Below are positions 1 through 10,214 of a stretch of 64,000 nt of DNA, piece after piece. A program made the translations under genes and the position numbers. The number at the start of each line of letters is the position of its first letter. Position 1 is the stretch's first letter. Source of the stretch: Yamagishiella unicocca (taxonomy: Eukaryota > Chlorophyta > Chlorophyceae > Chlamydomonadales > Volvocaceae); the NCBI GenBank assembly GCA_003116995.1, contig BDSL01000027.1, positions 806,001 through 870,000 of the forward strand. The letters are read 5' to 3'. The notes under the pieces are model-generated. The model was not told the origin of the DNA. It was given only the letters and a program-made list of their open reading frames with translations, and made no database searches.

Positions 1-304
1 TGGCGAGAGGGGGAGAAGGGCCCGCAGGGGTGGTGGGCGTGTGGTGCCGGGGGTGGTGGCTGCGCTTAATGGGTTCGAGTGGGAGGAAAGGGAGCACCCT
101 GTCGCCGGTTCAGCCATGAGGGTGAGTGGTCGATGCTGTGCGCGGCAGCGCAGGTGCCCAACTACCTCTTACCCCGTCCCCCTCTTACCCCATCCCCGTC
201 TTCCGCATCCCGCGCCTTCTTCCTCGGCCTCCCCCGCCCTCCACCCCGCCTTCTTCCCCCCCTCCTCCCCCTCCCTGGCCCCTCCCCCCTCCCCGGCCCC
301 GCAC
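1..304. other. No gene seen; probable intron or flank of the adjoining exon
   Basis: GC-rich and pyrimidine-rich on the + strand. The open frames here are low-complexity Pro/Arg/Ser products of biased composition. If the exon at 305-482 is real, this stretch is its downstream intron on the minus strand, beginning with a GTGCGG donor at 304. Confidence 0.3.
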
Positions 305-482
305 CCACTCGGCTGGTATCCCCGCCAATACGTTGGCGAAACAGAAGGAGCCGATGAGCGCCACCAGCAGCAGCCCCACCGTCAGCAGCCAGAAGGGCAG
401 GCGGGGTGCCCCCGTCACCAGCAGCCCGGCAAGCAGGAAGAAGGGCGGGAAGAAGAGCACGTCGCAGTGGTTGGAGTAGGCC
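305..482 (-). CDS. Single exon of an unidentified multipass membrane protein
   Basis: Read on the minus strand, this 178-base exon is bounded by a CTCAG acceptor just upstream of 482 and a GTGCGG donor after 305. It encodes about 59 residues, beginning AYSNHCDVLFFPPFFLLAGL and ending FANVLAGIPAEW, with two strongly hydrophobic stretches that look like consecutive transmembrane helices joined by a short Pro/Arg loop. The family was not recognised. The rest of the gene is not visible: upstream exons should lie above 500 and downstream ones outside the window. The conservative hydrophobic pattern and clean splice sites distinguish it from the low-complexity frames around it. Confidence is moderate that it is coding and low for any function. 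Confidence 0.45.
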
Positions 483-1461
483 CTGAGGGGGTGGGGGTGG
501 CGGTGGGTGGGTATGGGGGTTGGGTATGGCATTATAACCGCTGACGCGAAAAGGACAGGACAGTTGGCGCATGGTCGGGGGATGGGTATGGGGGAGGGAA
601 GGGGGGGGGTGCAAAAAAGACCCGGTTATGCGACGTGGTAAGTGTAGGGGAGGGGGCAGGGGCGGGCAGGGGAGGAGGCGAGGCGGGAGGGGAGGCGAGG
701 CGGCGAGTCGATGTAGCGGGGGGGCTGTGAGGAAGACCCGTGTAGGGGTAAAACTCAAACACCGTCGATGCGGGGCGGGGGGGAGAGAGACGTTACGTTG
801 CCCCAATGGCCCCAACCTCCCCGTCCCTTCCTTTCCCTCCATCTAAGGCTTTCTTATAAGAGAACCCGCGAATCCACGGCCGACAAACCGAGGGCAGTGA
901 AGGTCCTGGTCCAGCGGAGAGGCGCGGCGAGGAGAAGGAGCGGAGGAGGGGTGGCCCCCAGCCCGCCCCGCCATCACTTGCCCCTGGCCCACCACCCCCC
1001 GATCCGGTCCACCCTCCCGGCCCCTAACAGCTCCGAAACCGCCCCCACCTGCCGTACAAGCTACCGCACGTGTCCTCCACCTCCCTGGGCCGCCACGTGA
1101 GGTTGGGGGTGACCGGCTCGTAGTAGTCCCGGGGGCGCAGCTGGGGGGTTACAGGTAAAGAGGAGTGGGGCACACGTCAGGCTCCGGAACCAGTCAAACC
1201 GGTCAAACGAACCAAATCAAACATGATGTTGCATGTTATGGTTGGCCTGCCTTGTTCGATAATTGTTATTAGTGCAACCCATTGCCGCCACCGCCTAGGT
1301 TCAGTACACCACCACCATCATCACCACCACCACCGCCGCTAGGGGCGCCGTCAGCAAGCGGCTGTTGTCAAATGCCGTCACCTCCCATCGCCAACCCCCC
1401 CCCTGGACCCGTGGTTGCCACCATAAGCGACAGCAGCATCCGCGCTGGTGTTTTCCCAGCC
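483..1461. other. Gene-poor stretch with dispersed repeat copies
   Basis: No convincing exon. It holds a minus-strand copy of the TGTCCTGTC/CGCGT repeat family (about 525-580), a partial ACCCGTGT-type copy near 725-750, and a minus-strand copy of the GCGAATCCACGGCCGACAAA family (about 845-965) that recurs in introns elsewhere in the window. Confidence 0.4.
845..965 (-). repeat. Dispersed repeat family 1, copy
   Basis: Matches (in reverse) the block TCGGTTTGTCGGCCGTGGAT..CGCGGATTCTC found at 4375-4430, 5075-5170, 40400-40505, 41700-41740 and 47030-47190. Confidence 0.75.
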
Positions 1462-1466
1462 TTACA
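1462..1466 (-). terminator. Possible TGTAA polyadenylation signal
   Basis: TGTAA on the minus strand about 70 bases after the stop of the STI1 gene. TGTAA is the usual signal in volvocine algae. The resulting 3' UTR would be short for this group, so a more distal site (another TTACA on + near 1148) is also possible. Confidence 0.3.
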
Positions 1467-1533
1467 AACCCCCCTTTCCCACCCTAGTCCTCCTCTCCGT
1501 AACCCCCTTCCTCAGCCTGACAACCCCTCTTGC

Positions 1534-3355
1534 TCACCCCAGCCCATATCCACAGCGCCGCCGCACCTTGCCCGGCTGGCCGCCGCCCTCGCCGCCGCCG
1601 TGACCGTGGTCGCCATGTCCGCCGCAGCACGGCGCCCCCCCATGTCCGTGGCCGCTGTGCCCATGGCCCTGATGCCCGTGACTGTGTCCATGACCATGGT
1701 CGTGGCTATGACCGTGCCCACCGTGCCCGGAACCAGATGGACCATGTGCCGGGCCGGGGCCGGGGCCGGGGCCGCCCATGCTGATGTAGCCATGCCAGGG
1801 CGCCGCCGCCCCGCCACCCGCCAGCTCCCAGGGCATGGTGCTGGCGGGCAGGCTGGGGCCGGAGCGGGGGCCACCCGCCGCGCTGGGGGCCTGGATCTGT
1901 GCCGCCCTCGCCGCCGCAGCCGCCTGCTCCTTCTGCCACTCCGAGAACGACAGCAGCGGCCGGGCGTCGGCCAGGACGGCCTCGTCCTCGTCCTTGGTAG
2001 CGGCGGCGGCGGACGCGGCGGCGGCGGGCTGGTCCGCGTTGCCGTGCCTCGCCAGCAGCTCCTGCTGTATGTTGTAGGGCAGCTCGTCGAAGGGCAGCTC
2101 ACGCTCCGAGTGGGTGAAGCTGTAGCTGCCCTGGTGGTGGTGGTGGTCCCCGGGGCCGGGGGGGCCGGCAGCGCCCCCGGACGGCGGGTTGAAGAAGGCA
2201 GCGGGCTGGTTCGGAGGTCGCATCCCGGGGCCGCCACCCCCCGGACCGCCCGCTCCGAAACCCAACCCGGCTGGCCCCGAAGCCATCATTGCCTGCATCC
2301 GCTGCAGCTGCTGCATGCGATCTTGCATCTTCATCATGGCGGCCGCGGGGTTGGCGGGCTGTGGCTGTAGCGGGTTGCCCGCGGCCCCGCTGCTGCTACT
2401 GCCGCCGGGGCCCTGCTGCTGCTGCTCGCGAGTGTACGAATCCAGGTGGAGCAGCGCCTGGGGTGGCGGGTGGGGGCGGAGCAGAGGGGGGAGGGGGGAG
2501 GGAGGGAGGGAGGTGTGTATGGGCCGAGGGGAGGTTGAGGAGAGGGACAGCGTTTGCGTGGGGCGGGTCGGGGTCAAGGTCGGGGTCGGGGTCGGCAGAC
2601 CACATCCTGCACCCCGTGCGCAAGGGACGCATGACTCGCGAGCAGTGCGCCTGCTGGCGCTGCCTTGTCAGGACGTGTTGAGACATTTGAGACATCAACA
2701 AACAACAAAGACACCGGTTTCGCCGCTGCTATCGGTTTTCCATGCGTTCGTACGCTGCGCCTGCGTCATGTCCTAACCGCAGCCCTGTACCCAGCCCTTC
2801 CCGCACCGCCTCCTCTGGCCCAGCGTGTACGCGTCACCCTCCCCACTGTAAGTACCTTGCACCCGACCTAGCGCCTCGGCCGCACACAAAAGCGTCATCC
2901 ACGTACCTTCTGCTGCTCCGTCAAGTCTATGCCGCTGAACATGCCCGCGCCCCCGGCGCGCAGCATCGCCGGGTCCCTTGCCATGTCCAGTACTGCGCGG
3001 AGCTTATCCGGAGCAAGGAGATCGCTCATGCCAGGCGTCTGCTCCAATAGCCGTTTCAGCGTCGGGTCGCGCTCCTTCATCCTTTCAAGGATGTCGGGGC
3101 TTTCCATGAGCCGCTGAAGCGCGGGATTGCTTGCAAGATTCGAAACTTGCGAGACCATTGCTTCGTGCAACTCCGCGGCAGGAGAAAGTCCCGCCGGCTG
3201 CAACTCAGTAGTGGGATCGTTGGACGGCCGCGGGGGGGTAAATATTCGTATAGGATTAGCCCGAATCAATAAATGTTTTCGGACAGAAGGCTTACCTTGG
3301 CATTGTTTTGTGAGGAGAGCGCCTTCCGAGACGGAAGCTTTGGCATCGAAGACAT
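1534..3355 (-). CDS. STI1-domain, ubiquilin-like protein with His-rich tail
   Basis: Three exons on the minus strand: 3355-3296, 3197-2907 and 2457-1534, all joined in phase 0, giving 424 residues. The start is the ATG at 3355 (MSSMPKLPSRKALSSQNNAK), immediately before a GTAAGC donor. Exon 2 (residues 21-117) is an STI1 region: NPALQRLMESPDILERMKER followed by a PDKLRAVLDMARDPAMLR helix, closely patterned like the STI1 repeats of ubiquilins. Exon 3 has a Met/Gln helix (MMKMQDRMQQLQRMQAMMA), long Gly/Pro/Ala runs, a conserved-looking block ELPFDELPYNIQQELLARHG, and a His-Gly tail (about residues 365-410) with a CCGGH motif. There is no N-terminal ubiquitin-like domain and no C-terminal UBA, so it is not a full ubiquilin; a role as a co-chaperone or client-binding adaptor is inferred. 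The stop TGA overlaps a GTGAGC that could be an additional splice donor, so a further exon cannot be excluded. Confidence 0.8.
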
Positions 3356-3705
3356 TTCCCCGTCTTAACAACACCAAGCCTTTAAGCCGGTTACAAGAGG
3401 GAAGCTTGCATGTTGGGTTGCACCTTGGGCAACGCCCGGATATAACTTTGACCCGAAGCGGCCTGTAACTTGGATGTAAGAGCAAGCCCTTACGAAGTTG
3501 ATTCTTCAATAAGCTAACACCGTAGGTACGTGGGCCGTTCGCTTCAACGCATATTTCATTTAACCGCGTCAGAAAGCCTTGTTGGACGCATGGATCCTAT
3601 GGCCGTTAGCATGCAACTGATTTTTCGTTCGATGCATGCCGCCAATGCCGCTTCTTAATGGCCAACGTCTGCCACCAAACCTGACTATATCTCATCTCTA
3701 TTGGC

Positions 3706-5754
3706 ATGTGCGCTAACCTCCTCTCCTGCCGTTTACACTCGAGGCCGACGCCGCTGTCTCCCAAAGCGCTCAGGCTGTTTTCCGCAGCCCGCGCATGCCT
3801 GCACGTCAGGCTCTCCAGCGGCTGCACAAGCATCAAACCTCGCGTCGCGCGCGGAGCTCCAGCGGCTTCCATGGCCACCAACGCGCCCTCTTCGGACCCC
3901 TCACAAGGCGCCTTCACCTTCAAGGGCAGCATGGACACGTACGCCTCCCTGGAGGGTCAGAAACGTGAGAGCCCTGCTGCGGAGAGGAACAAGCAACCCA
4001 TCCTGGACGTCCTGGTGCGAGGGGACCCAGTGCGGTGTCGTTGTTGGCGAGGGAGGGAACGTCTTTATGCACCACACAGCTGCAACGGACCGTGAACAGC
4101 CCTTCGGGCTTCCTCCCATACCCTTCCACCCCCCAGCTCCAGTACCTATCTGTTGATGATGCCGCTACTGCTGCTGCTGCTGCTGCGAGCCCCGGCCGCC
4201 GCCCGCTGATCCTTGAGGTGAGGCACCCTGCCGATCTTGGGACCCTGCGGCCAGCCAGCACCTGCCTCCTGCTGCGCCGCTGGCTCGCCACCGCCCAACA
4301 AAACTACCTCAACCGCAAACGAACACAACCGCTCGACCCCCCACGTGCTCCCACTCTTCGGCGCCCCCCTGGACCATCACCTTCACCGCCCTCGGTTTGT
4401 CGGCCGTGGATTCGCGGATTTTTCTTCTCAAACCCCCACGTGCAGCAGCACGTCCCACAGGCACCTCTGCCCTCCGACTTGCCCTGCCCTCATACCAACT
4501 GCCACCAGCGGCTTGCCCTGCCCCCACCCCTGCCGTACCAATGAGCCACTCTGACCAGTGTCCACCCTGGCGGGTACGGCTGCCGCCGCCGGCGGCGCCA
4601 ACCAACTTGGTTCCCCGCTGCCTCCCGCCGCCCCCTCGTCCTTCCACCAACCGCCAACCGCCAACCACCAACCACCAACCGCCAGGTCGCCAGCGGCTCC
4701 GGGCAGCACGCCGCCTACGTGGCCGCCGCCCTGCCCGGCTACGACGTGCTGCCCTCCGACGTGACGAGGGAGCTGTTCGGCAGCATCGCCGCGCACGCAT
4801 TCGGGCTGGCCAACGTGAGGCTGCCGCCGGCGCTGCTCGACATGGCGGCGGCGGAAGACTGGCCGCAGGCCGCCGCGGCGGCAGCCGCCGCCGCCGCCGC
4901 CGCCAGTGGCGGCAGCGGCGGCAACAGCGGCAGCAGCGGCAGCAGCGGCAGCAGCGGCAGCAGCGGCAGCAGCTTCCTGGATGCCATTTTGTGTATCAAC
5001 ATGTGCCACATATCTCCGCTGGTGGCCACCCGGGGCCTGCTGCGGGGCGCGGGTACGATACTCACTGCCATCCTCAGCGCCTCCGCTCCGTCTGCTCGCC
5101 TCCCGTCTCTTCTGGACCGCCATTTCACCTCCCTGGTTTGTCGGCCTTGGATTCGCGGATTCTCCTGAACCTCCCATCGCCGCGCCCTCCCACCTCACTG
5201 CTCCCCGGCGCTGCAGGCGAGGCGCTGCGCGGGGGTGGAGCCGGCCTGCTGTTCGTCTACGGCCCCTTCACCCGGGACCGCCGCCACACCTCGGACAGCA
5301 ACGCCGCCTTCGACGCCTCCCTACGTGCCCGGGACCCGCAGTGGGGCTACCGGGACCTGGCGGACATGGAGGCGTGGGCGGCGGAGGCGGGGCTGGTGGG
5401 TGGCTGGGTGTGGGGGGGTGGCGTGGAAAGATGTCTTGGTAACATAAGGCGAGGCAGCCGATAGGCTTAGTAAGAGACTTGAACTTGCTTGTGAAAGCAT
5501 GGGTGGGGTTAGGGGGAGGGAGGGAGGGAGGGATCCCTGCGCCCAGCCTATTGTAGCCCCTACCTACATTCCTCTCCGGGTAGGGCGCCAGGCCTCCCGC
5601 CCAGGTCCACCACGATGCATGCTCGTTTGTCGCCACGTGGTTACGGTAGTTAGTGTGGTTGGTTCGTTTGTTTCCCAACTGACGCTTGCAGGCGGCCGTG
5701 GAGGTGCGCCAGATGCCAGCCAACAACTTCATGCTGGTGTTCAGGAAGACGTGA
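3706..5754 (+). CDS. METTL26/DUF938-type SAM-dependent methyltransferase
   Basis: Five exons: 3706-4014, 4137-4217, 4686-5052, 5217-5395 and 5692-5754, phases consistent, 332 residues. The first ~55 residues look like an organelle transit peptide (Arg, Ser, Ala rich); a second ATG (MATNAPSSDP) is an alternative cytosolic start. The conserved body follows the METTL26 pattern: ESPAAERNKQPILDVL; then motif I ILEVASGSGQHAAYV split by intron 2 exactly between E and V; PSDVTRELFGSIAAHAFGL; the motif IV-like block LDAILCINMCHISPL; FVYGPFTRDRRHTSDSNAAF; and the C-terminal MPANNFMLVFRKT. Between the DMAAAEDW segment and LDAILCIN there is an inserted Ala run followed by Gly-Ser repeats (about 35 residues) not present in animal members. 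The family is a Rossmann-fold methyltransferase whose substrate is poorly defined. Confidence in the family is high; compartment is inferred. Confidence 0.92.
5075..5170 (+). repeat. Dispersed repeat family 1, copy in METTL26-like intron 3
   Basis: CAGCGCCTCCGCTCCGTCTG through GGACCGCCATTTCACC to GGATTCGCGGATTCTCC, about 85-90 percent like the 47.1-kb copy by eye. Another partial copy is at 4375-4430 in intron 2 of the same gene. Confidence 0.8.
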
Positions 5755-7045
5755 TGACGTCACCCCGCCCACCCTGGACTCATCCATCCTGGGCCTTCGC
5801 GGCGCCGCCGCCGCTAGCTGCGGCCGCCGCCGCTAGCTGCCGCCGCCGCCGCTAGCTGCCGCCGCCGCCGCTGCCGCAACCCTCTCTCCCGCCAGTCTTC
5901 ATCTCACGCCCCCCGCCTGCGGCAGTCTTTAGCTGCTGCGGGGACCGGGTGCAACGTCGCAGCGCTCTCCATTCGTTCGCAGCCTCGGGGGCTCCTGTCG
6001 TCCGTCCTGGGCCTTCGCTAGGCGCGGCGTTTCACGGAAGCTAGGGATGAGGGGTTAAGCTGTGTGAGGGTTTCGACCGGGTGTTATTCTGGATTAGGGT
6101 GAGGACCTGGAATATCCTGAATTAGGGTTAGGACCGGTATTGTTCCCCTTTCGACCGAGTATTATTCTGGTGACGCAGCTGGTGTGGGTGAGGTTTGGTT
6201 CGGCACCGTGAGATGCTGAACGGAGTGATGGGCCCATACATAGGGGTTTTCAAAACAAAAACAGGTTGTTTCTTTGATGAGTAAGGGCTACAGCAGCATG
6301 ACGCCGATGTCCTCGCACTACTGCACTCGGTCACGAGTCGATGGCTTACCCCGCCGATTGCACACCACCAGCCCAGGCCGATTGCACACCACCAGCCCAG
6401 GCCGATTGCGACGTTCAAATGGTCCAAAGTACAAACTGGGTGGGTATGGGGAAAAAACGGTTAATGGCAGAGCCACGCGCAAAGTAGGCGGAACGCATTT
6501 GTAGTACGGCACGTACGATGAGGCGGGCGCAACGCATGTGCTGAGTAGCACTCAGGAGCAGTAGCACTCATGACCCCAGCGAATGAATGCAGATGAGTAT
6601 GCCAGTTTCTGCGTGTTGTGTTATGGCCGCCACCACCTCCCGGCATGGTCTGGGGCCCACTGTAACAGCTACCGTCTTGTTCAGTGTCAGGCGATGTGCC
6701 CGATGGTTCTATCTACCTCTTGGTCTGGAACCCACTGTAACCGTTACAACAACAGCACCGCCACCGCCGCCCGCAATAGGTCGTCTGCACCCACCACGGT
6801 AGCACCATCACAACCAACAACCGAAAACAACGGACGCTAAGCAACTTCCTGGTAAACGCAACGACATCATCAGCTCAACCTGCAGCGCAACGGACGCGGC
6901 ACCCACGACTTGACCTGCGGCACCTTTGCTTCCTTCGCAATGCCACTTTGCCACCTCCCCGCCACTACCGCCGCCAGGCACTACCTACCCACCGCCACCG
7001 CTACGAACTGCACACTACGAGCCAGCTGCATATTGGTCCTACTGT
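5755..7045. other. 3' flank and intergenic region, no gene recognised
   Basis: Contains the likely 3' UTR of the methyltransferase gene, a GCC/GCTAGC-rich tract at 5800-5870, a partial tandem duplication around TTCGACCG..TTATTCTGG (6066-6172), a 24-base repeat (CCGATTGCACACCACCAGCC..) at 6353-6410, and related CCCACTGTAAC segments near 6655 and 6730. TGTAA occurs at 6661 and 6736. No exon could be supported. Confidence 0.4.
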
Positions 7046-7138
7046 CTAGCTAGCCCGATACCCGCAGCCGCCATTGCCGCCACCGCCACCGCCGCCGCCG
7101 CCGCCGCTACGTGCACCATCGCCCATCGACGGCGTTAC

Positions 7139-7763
7139 CTCAATGATGGGCTGCTCCTCCGTCCGCGGGTCAGGAGGGGGGTAGCCGGGAGCCACAATGC
7201 GGGCCCCCGCCTCGCTGCCCGTCTGCTCCGAAACCACTGCGCCACCCACTGCTGCGCCGGCCAGCGCGCCCGCCGCGCCGGCGGCTAGTCCGATTGGGGG
7301 CCCCCCTGTTGGCGGGTCGGCGCAGGGCATCATGAGCGGGCAAGCATCCAACGTAGTGAGGTGGTGGGGCGTGATAGGTTGCATCCCACCACCTCCGCAA
7401 CCACCACCTCCCTCTCAACCACCTACCTCAACCACCACCTCCTCTCAACCACCACCTCCTCTCACCCAACTACCTCAACCACCACCTCTCGACCAACCAC
7501 CTCCTCTCAACCAACTAACGCACAACACCGTGCACGTCATCTTCCCGCTTCGCTCGCACCGCCGTACCCCTCTCACCGGCTGGACCCTACCCCCCCACCT
7601 CCCAGTTACACACCCCAGCCACGATCACCGACCCACCCACGAGGGTCCCCAGCCCCGCCGCCAGCAGGCCGCCAGCTCCGGAACCAACGGTGGCGCCTAG
7701 CCCCGTCTGCGCCTGCTCCAGCTGCCGCCGCCGCGGTAGTGCACGGTTGCGTCCGGCGGCCAC
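7139..7763 (-). CDS. Possible glycine-zipper membrane protein, incomplete model
   Basis: Two minus-strand segments encode Gly/Ala helices with small-residue periodicity. The upstream one (about 7720-7620) reads QLEQAQTGLGATVGSGAGGL and continues LAAGLGTLVGGSV. The downstream one (7305-7139) reads PPIGLAAGAAGALAGAAVGG, then AVVSEQTGSEAGARIVAPGY and a Pro/Glu-rich end at a GTAACG donor. This resembles glycine-zipper proteins. The splice phase between the two segments was not resolved and no start or stop was identified, so they may belong to one gene or be chance products of GC-rich DNA. Confidence 0.3.
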
Positions 7764-7769
7764 CCAGGC

Positions 7770-8399
7770 AGGTAGACGTTAGTTGAGGAGCGAGGAAGGA
7801 GTTAGTTGTCATCGATGAGGTGTCGTACGATATGACGCATTAATGGTAATACGTGGGTGGATAAGATGGAGCACGCATCTATCTGCATATGCTGCAGCTG
7901 CCACGTTTTTGGTGTCTCCGGTGATTCCTGCCGTTATGTCAATTTTGCTGGTTTTACTGACATAGCTGACTCCCATGGAGATAGGCAGTTGCCTGCGCAC
8001 CGCCTCCCGCTTGCAATCCGATGCACGACCACGAAACGCCTTGCGTTTGTAGATTGAGGACTGCGGCGGGCCTGAGACATACACAACCGCCTGTTCCAAC
8101 CCCACATCCGTACATTCGCATATTATTCTCTCGAGGACGTTAAAACACCAACCTCAGCCTAGTAGTGCGCTAGCTAGTAGTAGGACAGACTACAAGCAAT
8201 TAAGCAACGCATGTGGCGCTGACACATGACTAAGCTAGCGCGGATGCGCTCAGAAGAGAAGTAAGGAAGTACCTTATCGCTGGATGGAGGGACGGAGCCA
8301 ACTGAGCAGCACGCGGCGTTCTTGCACTAGCTACTACTAGATGACACCCAGCAGCTGCTGCTGCGGCGGAGCGTCCTCAGGCAGTGATGGCCCAGCGCG
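7770..8399. other. Intergenic, nothing recognised
   Basis: Open frames on both strands have no recognisable domain. CTAGCTAGTAGTAG near 8170 and CTAGCTACTACTAG near 8327 form a short imperfect inverted repeat about 150 bases apart, just outside the large palindrome. Confidence 0.35.
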
Positions 8400-9298
8400 A
8401 GATCAGCATGCAGGAACCCACCTACCTCTTGCTGGGCACCACCCTCCACCTCTGTTGCAGCTCGAGGGCGTTCGTCAAGCTAGCTCTGCACGCTCCCCAA
8501 AGCCCGTCGCCCCACCATCGCCACAGGCAACGCCTTTCGTCCCACGGCTGACCCCAATCAGCAGGTACAGGTAGCAAGCAATATCTACGACTACAGCGCC
8601 GCCCGCGCCGCCCTGTTGGCAGCACGGCCGCGGTGGCACAGCATGCGGTCAGGGAGGAGGATGTCGACGACACGCCGTGTGCTGGGTGCGCGGACCGAGA
8701 GTGTGACGAGGCAGCAAACGCCATGCTCCTGTGCTCCACGCGGGATTGCCCGGTGGGGTACCACGCGCGCTGCCTTCAGCCGCCGCTCGACCGTGTGCCC
8801 GAGGGGGACTGGTTCTGTCCCGAATGCGTGTCGGCAGTGGAGCGAGGAGGCCGCAGACGCGGGTGCTGGGCAGGCGGCAGAGGGCGAGACGGCTGTCACG
8901 GGCACTACGGGCACTGGAGCGGCCGCCACCCCATCCAGGGGCACGGCGGCGGATAGGCAGGCGTGGATCGCCGCCCGTCTCGCCGCCCGTGCCCTCCCCA
9001 CTGGCACAACGGGTGTCACCGAGGCGGCAGCACCAAGGCACGGGCTCCCGGCGGACTGGGCCGGTGTGTCACTGCTACAGTTCGTCACGGAGTTCACTAC
9101 CAGCAGCGTCTGCCGACCCGGCTCCGTGAAGCTGCAGTTTCCATTCGACGGTGCACGCAACCGGCCAGCCATGTACGCGCAGCGGCGCCCTGGGAAGCCA
9201 GCGGTCCCACGCTGCTACCCACGGACGACACAGGACAGCCACGCTGACTGACCGCAGCTCCTGGAGTTCGTCACGGGCGGCGGCGGGTTTGGCAAGTC
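8400..9298 (+). pseudogene. Left arm copy: PHD finger intact, frame broken after it, helicase truncated
   Basis: On the + strand this arm reads MAQREISMQEPTYLLLGTTL near 8385-8450, then an intact C4HC3 PHD finger at about 8675-8838 ([43 protein letters not shown]). A 4-base insertion just after the finger shifts the frame, so the following acidic Ala/Gly/Thr linker and FVTEFTTSSVCRPGSVKLQF segment are read in another frame (ending at 9251). After a CTGACCGCAG acceptor-like site, LLEFVTGGGGFGKS at 9257-9298 is a Walker A motif of the PIF1 helicase type, ended by the palindrome junction. Confidence 0.65.
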
Positions 9299-10214
9299 AG
9301 GAGAGCGATGAGAAAGGACTTGCCAACCCCGCCGCCGCCCGTGACGAACTCCAGGAGCTGCGGTCAGTCAGCGTGGCTGTCCTGTGTCGTCCGTGGGTAG
9401 CAGCGTGGGACCGCTGGCTTCCCAGGGCGCCGCTGCGCGTACATGGCTGGCCGGTTGCGTGCACCGTCGAATGGAAACTGCAGCTTCACGGAGCCGGGTC
9501 GGCAGACGCTGCTGGTAGTGAACTCCGTGACGAACTGTAGCAGTGACACACCGGCCCCGTCCGCCGGGAGCCCGTGCCTTGGTGCTGCCGCCTCGGTGAC
9601 ACCCGTTGTGCCAGTGGGGAGGGCACGGGCGGCGAGACGGGCGGCGATCCACGCCTGCCTATCCGCCGCCGTGCCCCTGGATGGGGTGGCGGCCGCTCCA
9701 GTGCCCGTAGTGCCCGTGACAGCCGTCTCGCCCTCTGCCGCCTGCCCAGCACCCGCGTCTGCGGCCTCCTCCACTGCCGACACGCATTCGGGACAGAACC
9801 AGTCCCCCTCGGGCACACGGTCGAGCGGCGGCTGAAGGCAGCGCGCGTGGTACCCCACCGGGCAATCCCGCGTGGGGCACGGAGCATGACGTTTGCTGCC
9901 TCGTCACACTCTCGGTCCGCGCACCCAGCACACGGCGTGTCGTCGACATCCTCCTCCCTGACCGCATGCTGTGCCACCGCGGCCGTGCTGCCAACAGGGC
10001 GGCGCGGGCGGCGCAGTCGTCGTAGATATTGCTTGCCACCTGCAGCTGCTCATTGGGCTCGGCCGTGGGACGAAAGGCGTTGCCTGTGGCGATGGTGGGG
10101 CGACGGGCTTTGGGGAGCGTGCAGAGCTAGCTTGACGAACGCCCTCGAGCTGCCACAGAGGTGGAGGCAGGGTGGTGCCCAGCAAGAGGTAGGTGGCTTC
10201 TTGCATGCTGATCT
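8400..10214. repeat. Large inverted repeat (palindrome), arms about 0.9 kb, 17-base spacer
   Basis: The left arm (about 8400-9298) is the reverse complement of the right arm (about 9316-10214) with few differences: a GCGA insertion near 8842 in the left arm, a one-base deletion near 9885 in the right arm, and scattered substitutions. The centre reads GGCAAGTC, then the spacer AGGAGAGCGATGAGAAA (9299-9315), then GGACTTGCC. The outer boundary is near GATCAGCATGCA on both sides; beyond it the flanks differ. Each arm carries the same PHD-finger and helicase segment. It could be a genuine fold-back duplication or an inverted-read assembly artefact. Confidence 0.9.

Noticed and set aside
1282..2370. 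Long + strand open frame opposite the STI1 gene
   Set aside because: It is antisense to the well-supported exon 3 of the STI1 gene and reads as Pro/Ala/Arg low complexity.
6040..6170. Interstitial telomere repeat (TTAGGG-like motifs)
   Set aside because: Only isolated TTAGGGT occurrences within a small duplication; no tandem TTTTAGGG array expected for these algae.
9080..9300. HECT-ligase interpretation of LLxFVT segments in the palindrome
   Set aside because: LLEFVTGGGGVGKSFLIALL is better explained as a PIF1-type Walker A block than as a HECT C-lobe motif.
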